Part shown: positions 1-8,900 of the stretch, piece after piece
How the letters are laid out: each line of letters begins with the position of its first letter
Numbering within the stretch: the first letter of the stretch is position 1
Assembly: GCA_009781495.1 (NCBI GenBank)
Contig: WQYA01000013.1
Span: 1 to 39,161, forward strand
Source of the DNA: Cystobacterineae bacterium
GTDB taxonomy: Bacteria > Myxococcota > Myxococcia > Myxococcales > Myxococcaceae
Reading direction: 5' to 3'
Length of the DNA stretch: 39,161 nucleotides
The notes under the pieces: generated by a model
Told to the model about the DNA's origin: nothing
The model's input: the letters and a program-made list of their open reading frames with translations, nothing else
Databases searched by the model: none
Translations under genes and position numbers: made by a program

Positions 1-1581
1 TGCTTGGCCATGTTGCTTGCAAGTTGCACAAACCCAAACAAAGCAGAGTCCGCAAACCATGACAAAGAAGCGCCCATCAACAATGGCCAAAAACCTGCGG
101 AGGGTGGCGAAGAACCCGAAGACAACGGCAAAAGGCCTGGGGATGATGATAAAGGCATCACCATTATCGACATACGTTCAGAGCGGGCGAAGGAATTTGC
201 GAAAATGGCTGAGCGTGTGCATGCCGGAGAAACCGTGGACTTTTTGGGGGATGGTTCCAGCTATAGACGCTGGACAGACGCAAATGGTGTGGAATATTCG
301 CAGAGCAATGGCCCGCCAAACAATCCTTCTCGCTCTACCTCAGAGCTGTGGCCCAATGGTTATTACAAGAGTACCCATTCTGCATATGCCGACGGCATCA
401 TTGACAATCAAGATGAAAGATGGCCTGGACGCGAAATTCAGCTTTCTGACAAACAACGCCGTGGTTTTTTTGACGAACGTCTGACGCTGACATTCATCCC
501 TGAAACAGGGATGATTCACCGCATCCTTGAGAAACGGGACTCGGCAGAAGGAGCGTGGACCGTTATAGAAAAGGGTGAGGTGCCTCCCTCGGGCGGACAT
601 CCTAAAAAAAAAGATATGAATGAGCCTGCCAACACCTTTCCAGCTCTATCCAAAACTGTCAAATCGGGGATGAAGGTTTCCGTCGAGCTTGGAAATGGCC
701 AACTCCTTTGGGATGCAGGCTATAATGTGTTCATTCAAGGCAATGGGGCAGGTGATCGTTTTGGCGGCAACGCTCAGTGCGATCTGGGCGATGCGATAAA
801 AATTAAAGAAGCATTGGAACTTGTCATAGGCAACATCCTACACTGCCTGGCGGGCATCCATCCGGATGCGTCAAGGAATATTCAGGACATTCTGCTGGAT
901 GGGGCCCCCGGCCGGCACCGGGTCTGGATAAATTGTGAATTGAAAGACTGGTCTCCATATGATGCCGTAGCCGACTCATACCTTGATTCAGGTTGGAATT
1001 ATTGCAAATTGGGCACCCCTTGCAGGATTTCATTCAATCAAAACGAGCTGAAACAGATGTCTCTTTTAAAATTGCAATACACCCTTCTTCACGAATTTCT
1101 GCATGTCTCTGGAGTTCGGCATGACCCCGCAACTCACGACAATGGCAACGATCGCATATATTCTTGTGCGCGCTATTGCTCCGGCTGCATCCCAGGAGTC
1201 TATGGTGCCCCCCAAAATCCCAACACCGACTGCGTACGTTGCGCGAACAACGTGACCAACAAACGGATGTGTCGTGGCTATAAAGCAGAGCTGTTGTTTG
1301 CCCCATGCATGCCGCTGGTTGATGAAGAGTGCCCCCCTAATTTGGTATGCGTTTTTCATTCAGCTGAAGTGTGTGGAGATGTTTTTCTGGCGGATTGTGA
1401 TGGGAGCACTTCTTTTGAATGGCTGTACTCTGTTCGTTGTGGAACGTGCTCTCGATATTATCGAAATGGAATGTTGGCATTCACCGAGTGCACCGGCGTC
1501 AGCGAGGCAACCTGCCGCAGCAGCTACCTGCAACTCTACGCACACGACTCTTGCAACCAGCGCCCCCCTTTTTGCCCTTAG
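1..1581 (+). CDS. Metzincin-like zinc metalloprotease lipoprotein, 5' partial
   Basis: This is probably a surface or periplasmic zinc endopeptidase anchored by a lipid. The frame is open to the left edge, and the first visible residues (CLAMLLASC) look like the end of a signal peptide with an L-A-S-C lipobox, so the true start lies just outside the window. An acidic, low-complexity linker follows the cysteine. At about codon 363, counting from the TTG at position 4, is HEFLHVSGVRHD, which fits the metzincin zinc motif HExxHxxGxxH/D with all three histidines and the catalytic glutamate. After it comes a region of roughly 150 residues with about 20 cysteines, including CSGC, CVRC and CGTC pairs, likely disulfide-bonded. 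The roughly 300 residues before the motif match nothing I recognise. A metzincin Met-turn is not obvious, so the exact family is open. The next gene, tRNA-Gly, lies on the other strand. Confidence 0.72.
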   Translation, partial: CLAMLLASCTNPNKAESANHDKEAPINNGQKPAEGGEEPEDNGKRPGDDDKGITIIDIRSERAKEFAKMAERVHAGETVDFLGDGSSYRRWTDANGVEYSQSNGPPNNPSRSTSELWPNGYYKSTHSAYADGIIDNQDERWPGREIQLSDKQRRGFFDERLTLTFIPETGMIHRILEKRDSAEGAWTVIEKGEVPPSGGHPKKKDMNEPANTFPALSKTVKSGMKVSVELGNGQLLWDAGYNVFIQGNGAGDRFGGNAQCDLGDAIKIKEALELVIGNILHCLAGIHPDASRNIQDILLDGAPGRHRVWINCELKDWSPYDAVADSYLDSGWNYCKLGTPCRISFNQNELKQMSLLKLQYTLLHEFLHVSGVRHDPATHDNGNDRIYSCARYCSGCIPGVYGAPQNPNTDCVRCANNVTNKRMCRGYKAELLFAPCMPLVDEECPPNLVCVFHSAEVCGDVFLADCDGSTSFEWLYSVRCGTCSRYYRNGMLAFTECTGVSEATCRSSYLQLYAHDSCNQRPPFCP

Positions 1582-1672
1582 GGAAACCCCGCAGCGGAAC
1601 GGTGCCCTCCTGGAGAGCCGTGTCTATTTTGCACGGTTGTTTTCAAAAAATATAGTGGATAGGCCCAAACAA

Positions 1673-1705
1673 AGTCCCACAAAGCCGTTCAGACTTTGTG
1701 GAACT
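1673..1705 (-). terminator. Putative terminator of tRNA-Gly
   Basis: The arms at 1673-1684 and 1694-1705 form a 12-bp stem around a 9-nt loop. On the minus strand the stem holds one G-U wobble. It starts 8 bases beyond the tRNA 3' end and is followed on that strand by the T-rich stretch TTTGTTTGGG. The T-run is interrupted, so termination may be imperfect. Confidence 0.5.
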
Positions 1706-1713
1706 TGCCGCAA

Positions 1714-1786
1714 AGCGGCGGACGGGAATCGAACCCGCGACCCCGAGCTTGGGAAGCTCGTGCTCTACCAGCTGAGCTACCACCGC
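1714..1786 (-). tRNA. tRNA-Gly (anticodon CCC)
   Basis: This 73-nt cloverleaf can be folded by eye on the minus strand. The 7-bp acceptor stem pairs GCGGTGG with CCGCCGC with one T-G wobble. The D stem is GCTC/GAGC. The anticodon stem CGAGC/GCTCG closes the loop TTCCCAA, giving anticodon CCC, which reads GGG glycine codons. The T arm carries GGTTCGATTCC. The discriminator base is T, as is normal for bacterial glycine tRNAs. The 3' CCA is not encoded and must be added by a nucleotidyltransferase. A promoter at 1802-1829 and a hairpin at 1673-1705 frame it as its own transcription unit. Confidence 0.95.
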
Positions 1787-1801
1787 GTTTAAGCTGCCTC
1801 G

Positions 1802-1829
1802 CTTCTAGCCCTCATCCAAAGCTTGTCAA
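1802..1829 (-). promoter_or_regulatory. Sigma-70-type promoter of tRNA-Gly
   Basis: On the minus strand a perfect -35 box TTGACA (1824-1829) is separated by 16 bases from TAGAAG (1802-1807), a 4/6 match to TATAAT. Transcription would begin around 1795, a few bases before the mature tRNA 5' end at 1786, which suits a stable-RNA gene. Confidence 0.6.
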
Positions 1830-1882
1830 GCAAGAATTCTCCTTTCCCAACTTGCTCACAGCCTTTTCACAACCTCTTCACA

Positions 1883-1930
1883 ACTTGTGCACAGGCTTTG
1901 CGCCGGCCTGTGCACAGCTTTTGCACAAGT
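1883..1930. repeat. Nested inverted repeats rich in TGTGCACA
   Basis: A perfect 11-bp inverted repeat, TGTGCACAGGC (1886-1896) and GCCTGTGCACA (1906-1916), encloses a 9-nt spacer. An outer pair, ACTTGTGCA (1883-1891) and TGCACAAGT (1922-1930), shares sequence with it. Just to the left, 1850-1885 has spaced TCACA words (CTCACA, TTCACA, TTCACA). The tract lies between the end of the minus-strand lipoprotein gene and the tRNA promoter. It has no T-run on the minus strand, so it is a poor intrinsic terminator. A protein-binding site is an alternative; the words only loosely resemble DnaA boxes. Confidence 0.55.
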
Positions 1931-1935
1931 GTGGG

Positions 1936-3072
1936 CTAAGGGCAGGCGAAAAGCTCGCCCATAAACTCGTCGATGGATGAAATCAGTTCGTCAAACAACG
2001 CAACATCCGCGGGGGGAGTGTCGACGCGTTTTTTGAGGTTTCTGAACGCTTCGGCGCGCCCGGGTTGTTGCTCGACGACGCCTGCTTCCATGAGTCCGAA
2101 GAGGGTTTGGACAAAAGCTTGGCGTGCAGGAAGGCCCTCGTCATGGGCGCAAGTCCACTCAGCAGCTTTTTGCCGAAGCGTCAGCGAAATGCCGCGAAGG
2201 AGTGCTGTGTCATATTGTTTGAGCGCCAGGTTTTGCAAGTCGGGCCTGGTGGCGGAGTCTGCTGCGTCCACATCTCTCCAACAACGCACAGCAAGGGCAG
2301 CGTCATAGGCGCGGTCATGCGTCTCTTCGCTCAACTCACGGACATATTTTGCAAGGCCCACAGGCGCGTTGCGCGGCGTTCCACCCGTATAATAGGCCCA
2401 GGCGCTGTCACAGTTGTTCTTGTTGGTGTCGCAAGACTGCACCTCTGCCAGTGAAGACAGATAGAGGAACCAAAGCAAAGCGGCTTCAATACGCCGTGCT
2501 TGAATGCGAGGGGTTTCCCCAAGCATGCCTTTTGCGAAAGCATCATTGAGAATGGGCAAAATTTTGGCAGGGCCTGCACAGCGCTCAGGGTATTTTTCCG
2601 GGTTTTCAATTTGGTTGCATGCTTTGCCGTCTGGCAGCACGTCAAAATGGACGTCTTCGCGGCGTTGCACGCGCGAATCCAGGCCTTCGTTTTGAGCATA
2701 AATTTCGCGTGCACTGTGAAAGTCTTCAATGGAGGGAATGCGTTGGTTTCTCCACAGAAGGTCTGCAATTTGCTCAAAAGCTGCTACGCGCGCTAGGGTG
2801 GAAATACTGGGGTTGATGGGTTTATATTCGTCCAGAGTTGAATCGCTGATGCATGCGGGCCAGCCGCCTCCGGGATAGTCCGTTGGAAGGGCGGTGCATG
2901 TGGAAACATTATCAGAAAGCACAGGGGTGGTTTCAGAGGGGCAGTCCAGAGGATCTACACCAGCGTCGCCGGGGGGTGGGGGGGGGTCAGACTTACAGGA
3001 GGCGGCCAGCAAAGCCACCCAGCAAGCGAGCATAAAAAAGGCCATACGACAACGGGGGAAAGGCAGCGGCAT
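1936..3072 (-). CDS. Lipoprotein of unknown function, partner of a TonB-dependent receptor
   Basis: This 378-residue protein has a signal peptide ending in the lipobox L-A-A-S-C (cysteine near residue 26), followed by a Pro-rich, DAG-containing linker typical of myxobacterial lipoproteins. The body is soluble and apparently mainly helical, with scattered cysteines (for example CDTNKNNC and the C-terminal ACP). I recognise no family; the GxHxxE motif of imelysin-type iron lipoproteins is not present. The ATG at 3072 has a good ribosome site (AGAGGTG four bases upstream), although a start nine codons later would also leave a good signal peptide. It begins 14 bases after the TonB receptor stops, so the two are almost certainly cotranscribed. 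That suggests an outer-membrane lipoprotein that captures or processes the ligand of the receptor. Confidence 0.8.
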   Translation of the reverse strand: MPLPFPRCRMAFFMLACWVALLAASCKSDPPPPPGDAGVDPLDCPSETTPVLSDNVSTCTALPTDYPGGGWPACISDSTLDEYKPINPSISTLARVAAFEQIADLLWRNQRIPSIEDFHSAREIYAQNEGLDSRVQRREDVHFDVLPDGKACNQIENPEKYPERCAGPAKILPILNDAFAKGMLGETPRIQARRIEAALLWFLYLSSLAEVQSCDTNKNNCDSAWAYYTGGTPRNAPVGLAKYVRELSEETHDRAYDAALAVRCWRDVDAADSATRPDLQNLALKQYDTALLRGISLTLRQKAAEWTCAHDEGLPARQAFVQTLFGLMEAGVVEQQPGRAEAFRNLKKRVDTPPADVALFDELISSIDEFMGELFACP

Positions 3073-3086
3073 AAAACACCTCTGGG

Positions 3087-5933
3087 TTAGAAAGCAGCGA
3101 GGTCTACTCTAAAACTAAGGCTACGGCCGGGGCCATTAATGCTGGAACCGTGGTAGCGATAAGCGCTGTTAAACACATTTTCAAGCACCAGCGCCAGAAG
3201 CAGTTTCTCTTTGAAACGATAGGATGCACGCAAGTCCACAACGGCAAACCCCGGCGTACCCCCCAGCGGAATACGCACATCCGAAAAGTCGTTGAGGGCC
3301 AGGCGGGTTTGGCGCAAGGCCCAGCGAAACCCACCCCCCAGCTGAAGGCCGAAGGGGAATTGCCAGTTGGCCTCCACCGTACCATGGAGGGGGGGTACCC
3401 TAGAGAGGGGCATACGTCGTGGGCCAGAGGAGGGGCTAGAGGAGGGGCCAGCAGGGGGGCCAGAGGAGGAGGCAGCCTGGAGGGCTGGGTTAGGGCTATC
3501 CCCCCATACCCAGCTAAGGCTGGCCTGTAGACTCAGAGGCCTTAGAGGTGAAAGGCGCAGCATAGCCTCCGTACCCAACAACCAGGAGGCCCCCTGCGCA
3601 TTCACCAATTGGTAGCGGGCATTGCTGGCGAGGCAAGCGGGGCTTTGGGGGGGGCAAGCCTCGGCCCCGCGGGGCATACGCAGCAGCAGGCCGTCCAGGC
3701 GCGTGGCAAAGCCCCACACCTCTGCGCGCAGGCGGTTTTTCCTCAAGCGCAAACCCAATTCCGCGGAGGAGGAGGTTTCGGGTTTAAGGTGGGGGTTTTC
3801 AAACTGGAACCCCGGGCCCGTACGCTGCCTTGCCGTCAAGTCGTCGAGGTTGGGGGCGCGGAAGGAGCGGTCTACGGAGGCCAGGAGGGCGAGGGAGGGG
3901 TGGAGTTGCCACGCAGCCCCCACGTGGGCGGCCCAGGGCCACCAGCTTTGGTTGACGGCGGTGGAGCCGGAGTGGGTTTCTCCGGGGGCATAGGCATATT
4001 GCCACCCTAGGCGTAAGCCTGTATTAAGGCTAAGGGTTTTATATTCCCACTGGTTAGAGGCGAAGGCAGCGCTGGTGACATAGGAGGAGCCCGACACATA
4101 TTGTCCACGGCTTAAGGGGCGCTCCACGCCGACGTCGGTGAAGCGCAGGGAGGAAGTGGAGTGGATGAAGTCCACATAGGCGTCGGCCCCCACGCGCAGG
4201 CTGCCGAGCCGCCAAGGGAATGTCCAGGTGAAGCTGCTGCCCAGGGTTTCAATGCTGTCCTTGTCGCGTTGGAGCACGAAGGAAGCGGGCCTGTCGTTGC
4301 GCCGCTGCTCATATTGGTGTTGCCACGAGAGGGTAGCATGCATGGCATGCTTGGGCGTTTGGTGGCGCCACGTTGCATAGGTGAGGAGCCTGTCCTGCCG
4401 CTCATAGCGGAGGCATTCGTCGAAGCGGGCCAAGGCGGGGGGGCACTGGTCCGTCCTGGGGGCGTCGGACTGCCAATAGCCCACACTGGCCAGCGTCCAT
4501 AGGGTATTGGGGGAGGGGGCATATTCCCAGCGAATGTCCGCCGTATTCTCAACAAACCCCGTACCCAACTGGGTTTTCCCGTCCTCAGCGAAGCGCGGCA
4601 CCGCGGGGGGCTTCCCGTCGACGAAGCTATAAATGGGGCCGCCGGAGCGCAGCAAACCGGCGCGGCGCGCGCCTGTCCCCAGCAGAAGACGCCCCTTTTC
4701 CCCCAAGGAGACGTGGGTTTGGATACGGCCCCCCATTTCAGTGTCGGCCGTAGCGCCGCGTAAACTCAAGGAGGGGAATACCCCTTCCCTAGGGCTAGGG
4801 CGTAGGGGGTTAACCAGGAGTACCCCCCCCAAGGCATCCGCCCCATAGGCCGTAGCCCCCCCTCCCCTCACCACCTCAATGCTGTCGATAATGGCCGTAT
4901 CCACCAGGAAAAAATATTGGTTAGGCCCCTGGCGATAGGTACTGGTGTTGAGGCGTATACCGTCAAACAGCAGGAGGGTTTGCTGGCCCGTCAGCCCGCG
5001 GATATAGGCGGAGCCCTGGGCGTGTGCCGTCTGCTGAACGAATACGCCCGGCTCAAAACGCAGGGCGTCGGGGGCGGAGCGGGGCAGCCGCTTCTCAATG
5101 TCGGCCTGTCGCAGGGTGCTTTGGGCCCGCTCAGGGGTTGGGCTGGGGTTTGAGGCCCGTACCATCGTTTCATAGCGTGGCGTACCCCCCCTGGGTGAAA
5201 GTGTCTCGGGGGCCTCCTCTGGCGCTTCCGCCGGCCCCGCTTCTGGGGGCCCCGCTGGTTCCTCTTTTGGGGTTGTTTCTGGCCCTATTGCTGGGGTTGT
5301 TTCTGGCCCCGTTTCTGGGGTTGCTTTTGGCCCCGCTTCTGGGTTTGCTTCTGGCCTCGTTTCTGGGGTTGTTTTTGGCCCTGTTTCTGGGGTTGCTTTT
5401 GGCCCTGTTTCTGGGGTTGTTTCTGGCCCTGTTTCTGGGTTTGCTTTTGGCCCTGTTTCTGGGTTTGCTTTTGGCCCTGCTTCTGGGGTTGTTTTTGGCC
5501 CCATTTCTGGGGTTGTTTTTGGCCCTGTTTCTGGGGTTGTTTTTGGCCTCGTTTCTGGGGTTGCTTTTGGCCCTGCTTCTGGGGTTGTTTTTGGCCCTGT
5601 TTCTGGGGTTGCTTTTGGCCCTGTTTCTGGGGTTGTTTCTGGCCCTGTTTCTGGGGTTGCTTTTGGCCCTGTTTCTGGGTTTGCTTTTGGCCCTGCTTCT
5701 GGGGTTGTTTTTGGCCCCATTTCTGGGGTTGTTTTTGGCCCTGTTTCTGGCCTTTTTTCTAGCGCCGCTTCTGGCCCCCCCGTTTTCTTTTCTAACCCCC
5801 CCGCCGGCTTTCCCGGTCCCAATAAAACCTCATTAACCCTCCCCGTTGTTAGAGAGGGTAGGGGGTTTATCTCCTGGGGGGCCTCCTGTATCCACAGAGC
5901 AAGCCCCAAGGCGAGAATGCTGTACATTCTCAA
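3087..5933 (-). CDS. TonB-dependent outer-membrane receptor with N-terminal repeat spacer
   Basis: This is an outer-membrane active transporter of the siderophore/vitamin receptor type; its substrate cannot be told from sequence. A short signal peptide is followed by 20 octapeptide repeats (residues 63-222, consensus ETGPKTTP), an acidic Pro-rich stretch, and a TonB-box-like segment YETMVRAS near residue 255. The plug has the usual motifs: DALRFEPGVFVQ, AYIRGL, LLLFDGIRLN, IEVVRGGGATAYGADALGG. The rest is a beta barrel that closes with LENVFNSAYRYHG and a terminal phenylalanine. Loop cysteine pairs occur (for example CPPALARFDEC). The TTG start at 5933 overlaps the stop of the upstream gene by four bases; an ATG at 5927 is equally possible. 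Neither has a clear ribosome site, so translation is probably coupled. The downstream lipoprotein gene follows after 14 bases. Confidence 0.93.
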   Translation of the reverse strand: MRMYSILALGLALWIQEAPQEINPLPSLTTGRVNEVLLGPGKPAGGLEKKTGGPEAALEKRPETGPKTTPEMGPKTTPEAGPKANPETGPKATPETGPETTPETGPKATPETGPKTTPEAGPKATPETRPKTTPETGPKTTPEMGPKTTPEAGPKANPETGPKANPETGPETTPETGPKATPETGPKTTPETRPEANPEAGPKATPETGPETTPAIGPETTPKEEPAGPPEAGPAEAPEEAPETLSPRGGTPRYETMVRASNPSPTPERAQSTLRQADIEKRLPRSAPDALRFEPGVFVQQTAHAQGSAYIRGLTGQQTLLLFDGIRLNTSTYRQGPNQYFFLVDTAIIDSIEVVRGGGATAYGADALGGVLLVNPLRPSPREGVFPSLSLRGATADTEMGGRIQTHVSLGEKGRLLLGTGARRAGLLRSGGPIYSFVDGKPPAVPRFAEDGKTQLGTGFVENTADIRWEYAPSPNTLWTLASVGYWQSDAPRTDQCPPALARFDECLRYERQDRLLTYATWRHQTPKHAMHATLSWQHQYEQRRNDRPASFVLQRDKDSIETLGSSFTWTFPWRLGSLRVGADAYVDFIHSTSSLRFTDVGVERPLSRGQYVSGSSYVTSAAFASNQWEYKTLSLNTGLRLGWQYAYAPGETHSGSTAVNQSWWPWAAHVGAAWQLHPSLALLASVDRSFRAPNLDDLTARQRTGPGFQFENPHLKPETSSSAELGLRLRKNRLRAEVWGFATRLDGLLLRMPRGAEACPPQSPACLASNARYQLVNAQGASWLLGTEAMLRLSPLRPLSLQASLSWVWGDSPNPALQAASSSGPPAGPSSSPSSGPRRMPLSRVPPLHGTVEANWQFPFGLQLGGGFRWALRQTRLALNDFSDVRIPLGGTPGFAVVDLRASYRFKEKLLLALVLENVFNSAYRYHGSSINGPGRSLSFRVDLAAF
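5268..5747 (-). repeat. 24-bp in-frame tandem repeats (20 copies)
   Basis: Twenty 24-bp units encode octapeptides of the form E-[TAM]-[GR]-P-[KE]-[TA]-[TN]-P in the TonB receptor. There is a higher-order duplication: units 1-7 recur as units 10-16, differing in one residue, so DNA blocks 216 bp apart are nearly identical (for example the words starting at 5461 and 5677). Copy number could change by slippage or recombination without breaking the frame. Confidence 0.95.
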
Positions 5934-8900
5934 TCACTAAGGTTCTTAACCAAATTGTCCACATCTTCGTCGCTAACGGAAGCCGTACTGGGCCGAGGTG
6001 CACCCAATGCGGGGATAGCGGGGGAAGAGGGGTGTGAAGCTACTGGGGGGATAGCTGGTGGGGCTCTCAACGACGTTCGTGCGCCCACACCGGCTGTTGC
6101 ACGGTTTCTCAAGCGTTCCAACTCCATTTCAGCGACTTTAAGGGCTTTGCTTTTTTCTTGGACAGCGGCTTGAAGCCTTTTGAGTTCTTGTCCGCGCAGG
6201 GCGTCTCTTCTTTCCATTTCAGCTTTTTGTTTAGAGAACAATTCGTTGAGCTCTTTGTCCTGGCGGGATTCCAGCTCTTTCTTTTCGCGCAAGGCAATGG
6301 CCAGGCGATTGGCAGACTCAGCGGCTTTGGACTCGGCAACGGCAATTCGAGTTTGTTGTTCTTTGTCGATTCGGATTCGACTGGCATTGGCCATTTCCAG
6401 GTTTTGTTCGAGTTCGGCAATGCGTTTGCTGCGAGCGCTGAGCATATTTTGGGCTTCTCGGAGTCTGGATTCTTGGTCAACGCTCCTATTGCTGGTTTCG
6501 TGTTGCAACTGCTGAACGCGGCTCTCTGCGCGTTGAAGTTTGAGGTTAAATTCATCAACGATGCGTTTGTTTTCGGAACGCAAGCGCGAGTTCAGCTCTT
6601 GTTCCTGTTGAAGTCGTGAAGAAAGCTCGCTGGAAAGCGTTTGGGTTTCGGCCAGTTTTTGATTGAAGCGCTGTTCCAGAGACTGTCGTTGCGTATCAAA
6701 GAGTTGCAGCCGTTCAATTTCTTCGCGAGCGCGTCGCAAATCAATCTCGAAGTCAGCAGCACGTGCTGTCATAATTTCCGCTTCAGACTTGGCCTCTGCG
6801 AGTTGCTCATAGAAAGAGGCTTCTGTCTGGCGCAAGGCTTCTGCTCGGGATTGACCTTCACGTTGGAGTGCTTCCTCCATGCGTTTATTCTCTTGTGTCA
6901 GCACACCGAGGCGATGAAGTGCATCTGCGCATTCGGTTTCTTTTTTGAACAAGTCTCCTCGCAGGAACTCTTCCGTATGCTGAGACTCGTTTGAAAGTGC
7001 TGCGAGCCGCGCCTCGGCACGAGCTTGGCCTTCCTCCGCATAGGCGAGAGAAGCCGAAAGCTGTGTAACTTCAGCGACTTTAGTTCCCAATTCCTGTTTT
7101 GTAACCGTCAGTTGGGCATCCAAATCCTGAGCATGTTCGAAGACTTTATTGAGTTCAGAATTGAGTTTCCCAAGGCTCTCATCCAATTCTTTTTGCAAGT
7201 CTTCATGAGCTGCGCGTTCCAACTCCAAAGTTTCGCTTTGGTCGCGGTGTTTCACGTTCAGCTCATTCAGCTCTGCTTCTGTTTGTTCGAAGCGGTTCTG
7301 GAGTTGTTCTTTTTCTGAGCTCAGCTCTTCAAAGCGGCCGCGCAAAAGCTCGATAGAGGTTCGTGTGCTCAGCAAGTCTTGTTCAGAGCGCTCCAAATGT
7401 CTTTGTGTCTCTTGGAGTTCTTCATCGCGCGCTTGAAGCGTATGGCGTGTTTGGGCGAGCTCATGCTCCATGTTGCTGAGAGTGGTGCAGACTTGCTCCA
7501 GTTCAGCATTGAGGTTACGGATAGAGGTTTCTTTGTTGGCACACAGTCTGGAGAGCTCGTCAATTTGCTCTTGGTGTTGGCCCAGCTCGCGTTCCATTTG
7601 TTCAATGGAAAGAAGTGCCGCATCCAATTTTGAAGATTTGTCTTGCAGCTCATCCTGGGTTTGTTCAAGCTCCAGGGCGCGTTCCTCGGCCGTATTTTCG
7701 GAGCGCCCCAGTTTTTCAAAGGTTTCAGCAAGCTTTTGTTGCAATTCTTCCAGTTGTTGTTTGAGTTCCGCCTCCGTTTGGACTTTGGCTTCTTCCAATT
7801 GTCCAAGCTCTTCGAGCAAGTCATTTTCTCTGTCCACCAAGGCTGCTTGGACGGCTTCCACTTCGCCTTCCAATTCGCCGATGCGTTCCAATTTTTCTTG
7901 AATTTGTTGCTGGAATTCGGACTCTTCCTGATCTCTCTTTTCCAGGGTATCGGCAAGCTCGCGTTCCAACGCGACGATGCGGTTGTCTTGTTCGGCGATT
8001 CTGTCAGAAAGGGATTGTTCCATTTCTGTGCGTTCTTGCTCTATAGATTCGAGCCGGGTGCTCAGAACGAAGAGCTCGCTTTCCAGGGAGCTTTGTTTTT
8101 CTGCAGCTTGAGCAGCGGCTTCCGTGGTTTCTATTTTGAGTGCAGAAAGCTCATTTTCGAGTTGGTTATTTGTTTCTGAGGCATGGAAGAGTTGGTCTTG
8201 CAGATTTTGACTTTGTTGAAGGTGCTCTGTCCTGGCCTGTTCGAATTCATTTTCGAGGCTGGAAAGTTTGTCTTCATATTCAGCGAAGCGAAGGTCTCTT
8301 TCCGCAGACAATTCTTGAAAATGGTTTCGATTGTCTTCAACTTCGGATTGGAGGCGGCCCAACTCGCTGTCGCGAAACTCAACAGCTGCTTGCAAGTCCT
8401 TCTCTCGCACTTCGCTTTCAAATGTCAAAACTTGCAATTCACGCTCAAGGCGGGCGATTTCTCTGCGTTGTTCTTCAAGGTTTTCAGAAATTTTATCGAG
8501 AGCGCTTTCTTTGGTGCGCATTTCCATTCGGAGCGAATCTATCTCTTTTTCTTTTTGAGAAACGACTTCAATGACTTCTTTTTCTCCGATGTATTTTTGC
8601 AGCAAAAGCTCTTCAATGGTTTGACCGTGTTCGCGCTCTTTGTCTATGAGGTTTTGTTGGGCGTCTTGAAGCCGGCGCGCCAACTCATCGAACTGGGTTT
8701 TGAGGCTATAGAGCTCGGTATCTTTTTCATTGATGAAGCTTTCGACGGAACTGAGCTCACGTTCGCGTACAGACCAGATTTCTGACAAACGAGCGACTTG
8801 AGCCTCGCGTGCTTTTAGTTCTTCCCTGAGGATTTGGATTTTTCCTTCGGGAGTCCCCATGAGGTCTCTTCGAATGCTGGGACGACGCATTTCTCTGGAT

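Noticed and set aside
1274-1792. A plus-strand frame running from the metalloprotease gene through the tRNA
   Set aside because: It overlaps the Cys-rich coding region in another phase and reads through the antisense of tRNA-Gly.
1850-1930. Replication origin (DnaA box cluster)
   Set aside because: The words match TTATNCACA only loosely, no AT-rich unwinding region is present, and no dnaA, dnaN or gidA gene is nearby.
5268-5747. Possible CRISPR array or other spaced repeat
   Set aside because: The units are directly adjacent with no unique spacers, vary in an amino-acid-conserving way, and lie in the frame of a clear gene.
5024-5836. A 270-codon plus-strand frame rich in Leu, Phe and Ala across the TonB receptor repeats
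   Set aside because: It is the antisense of the 24-bp repeat; the long open frame follows from the repeat period being a multiple of three. The minus-strand reading has the signal peptide, plug and barrel.
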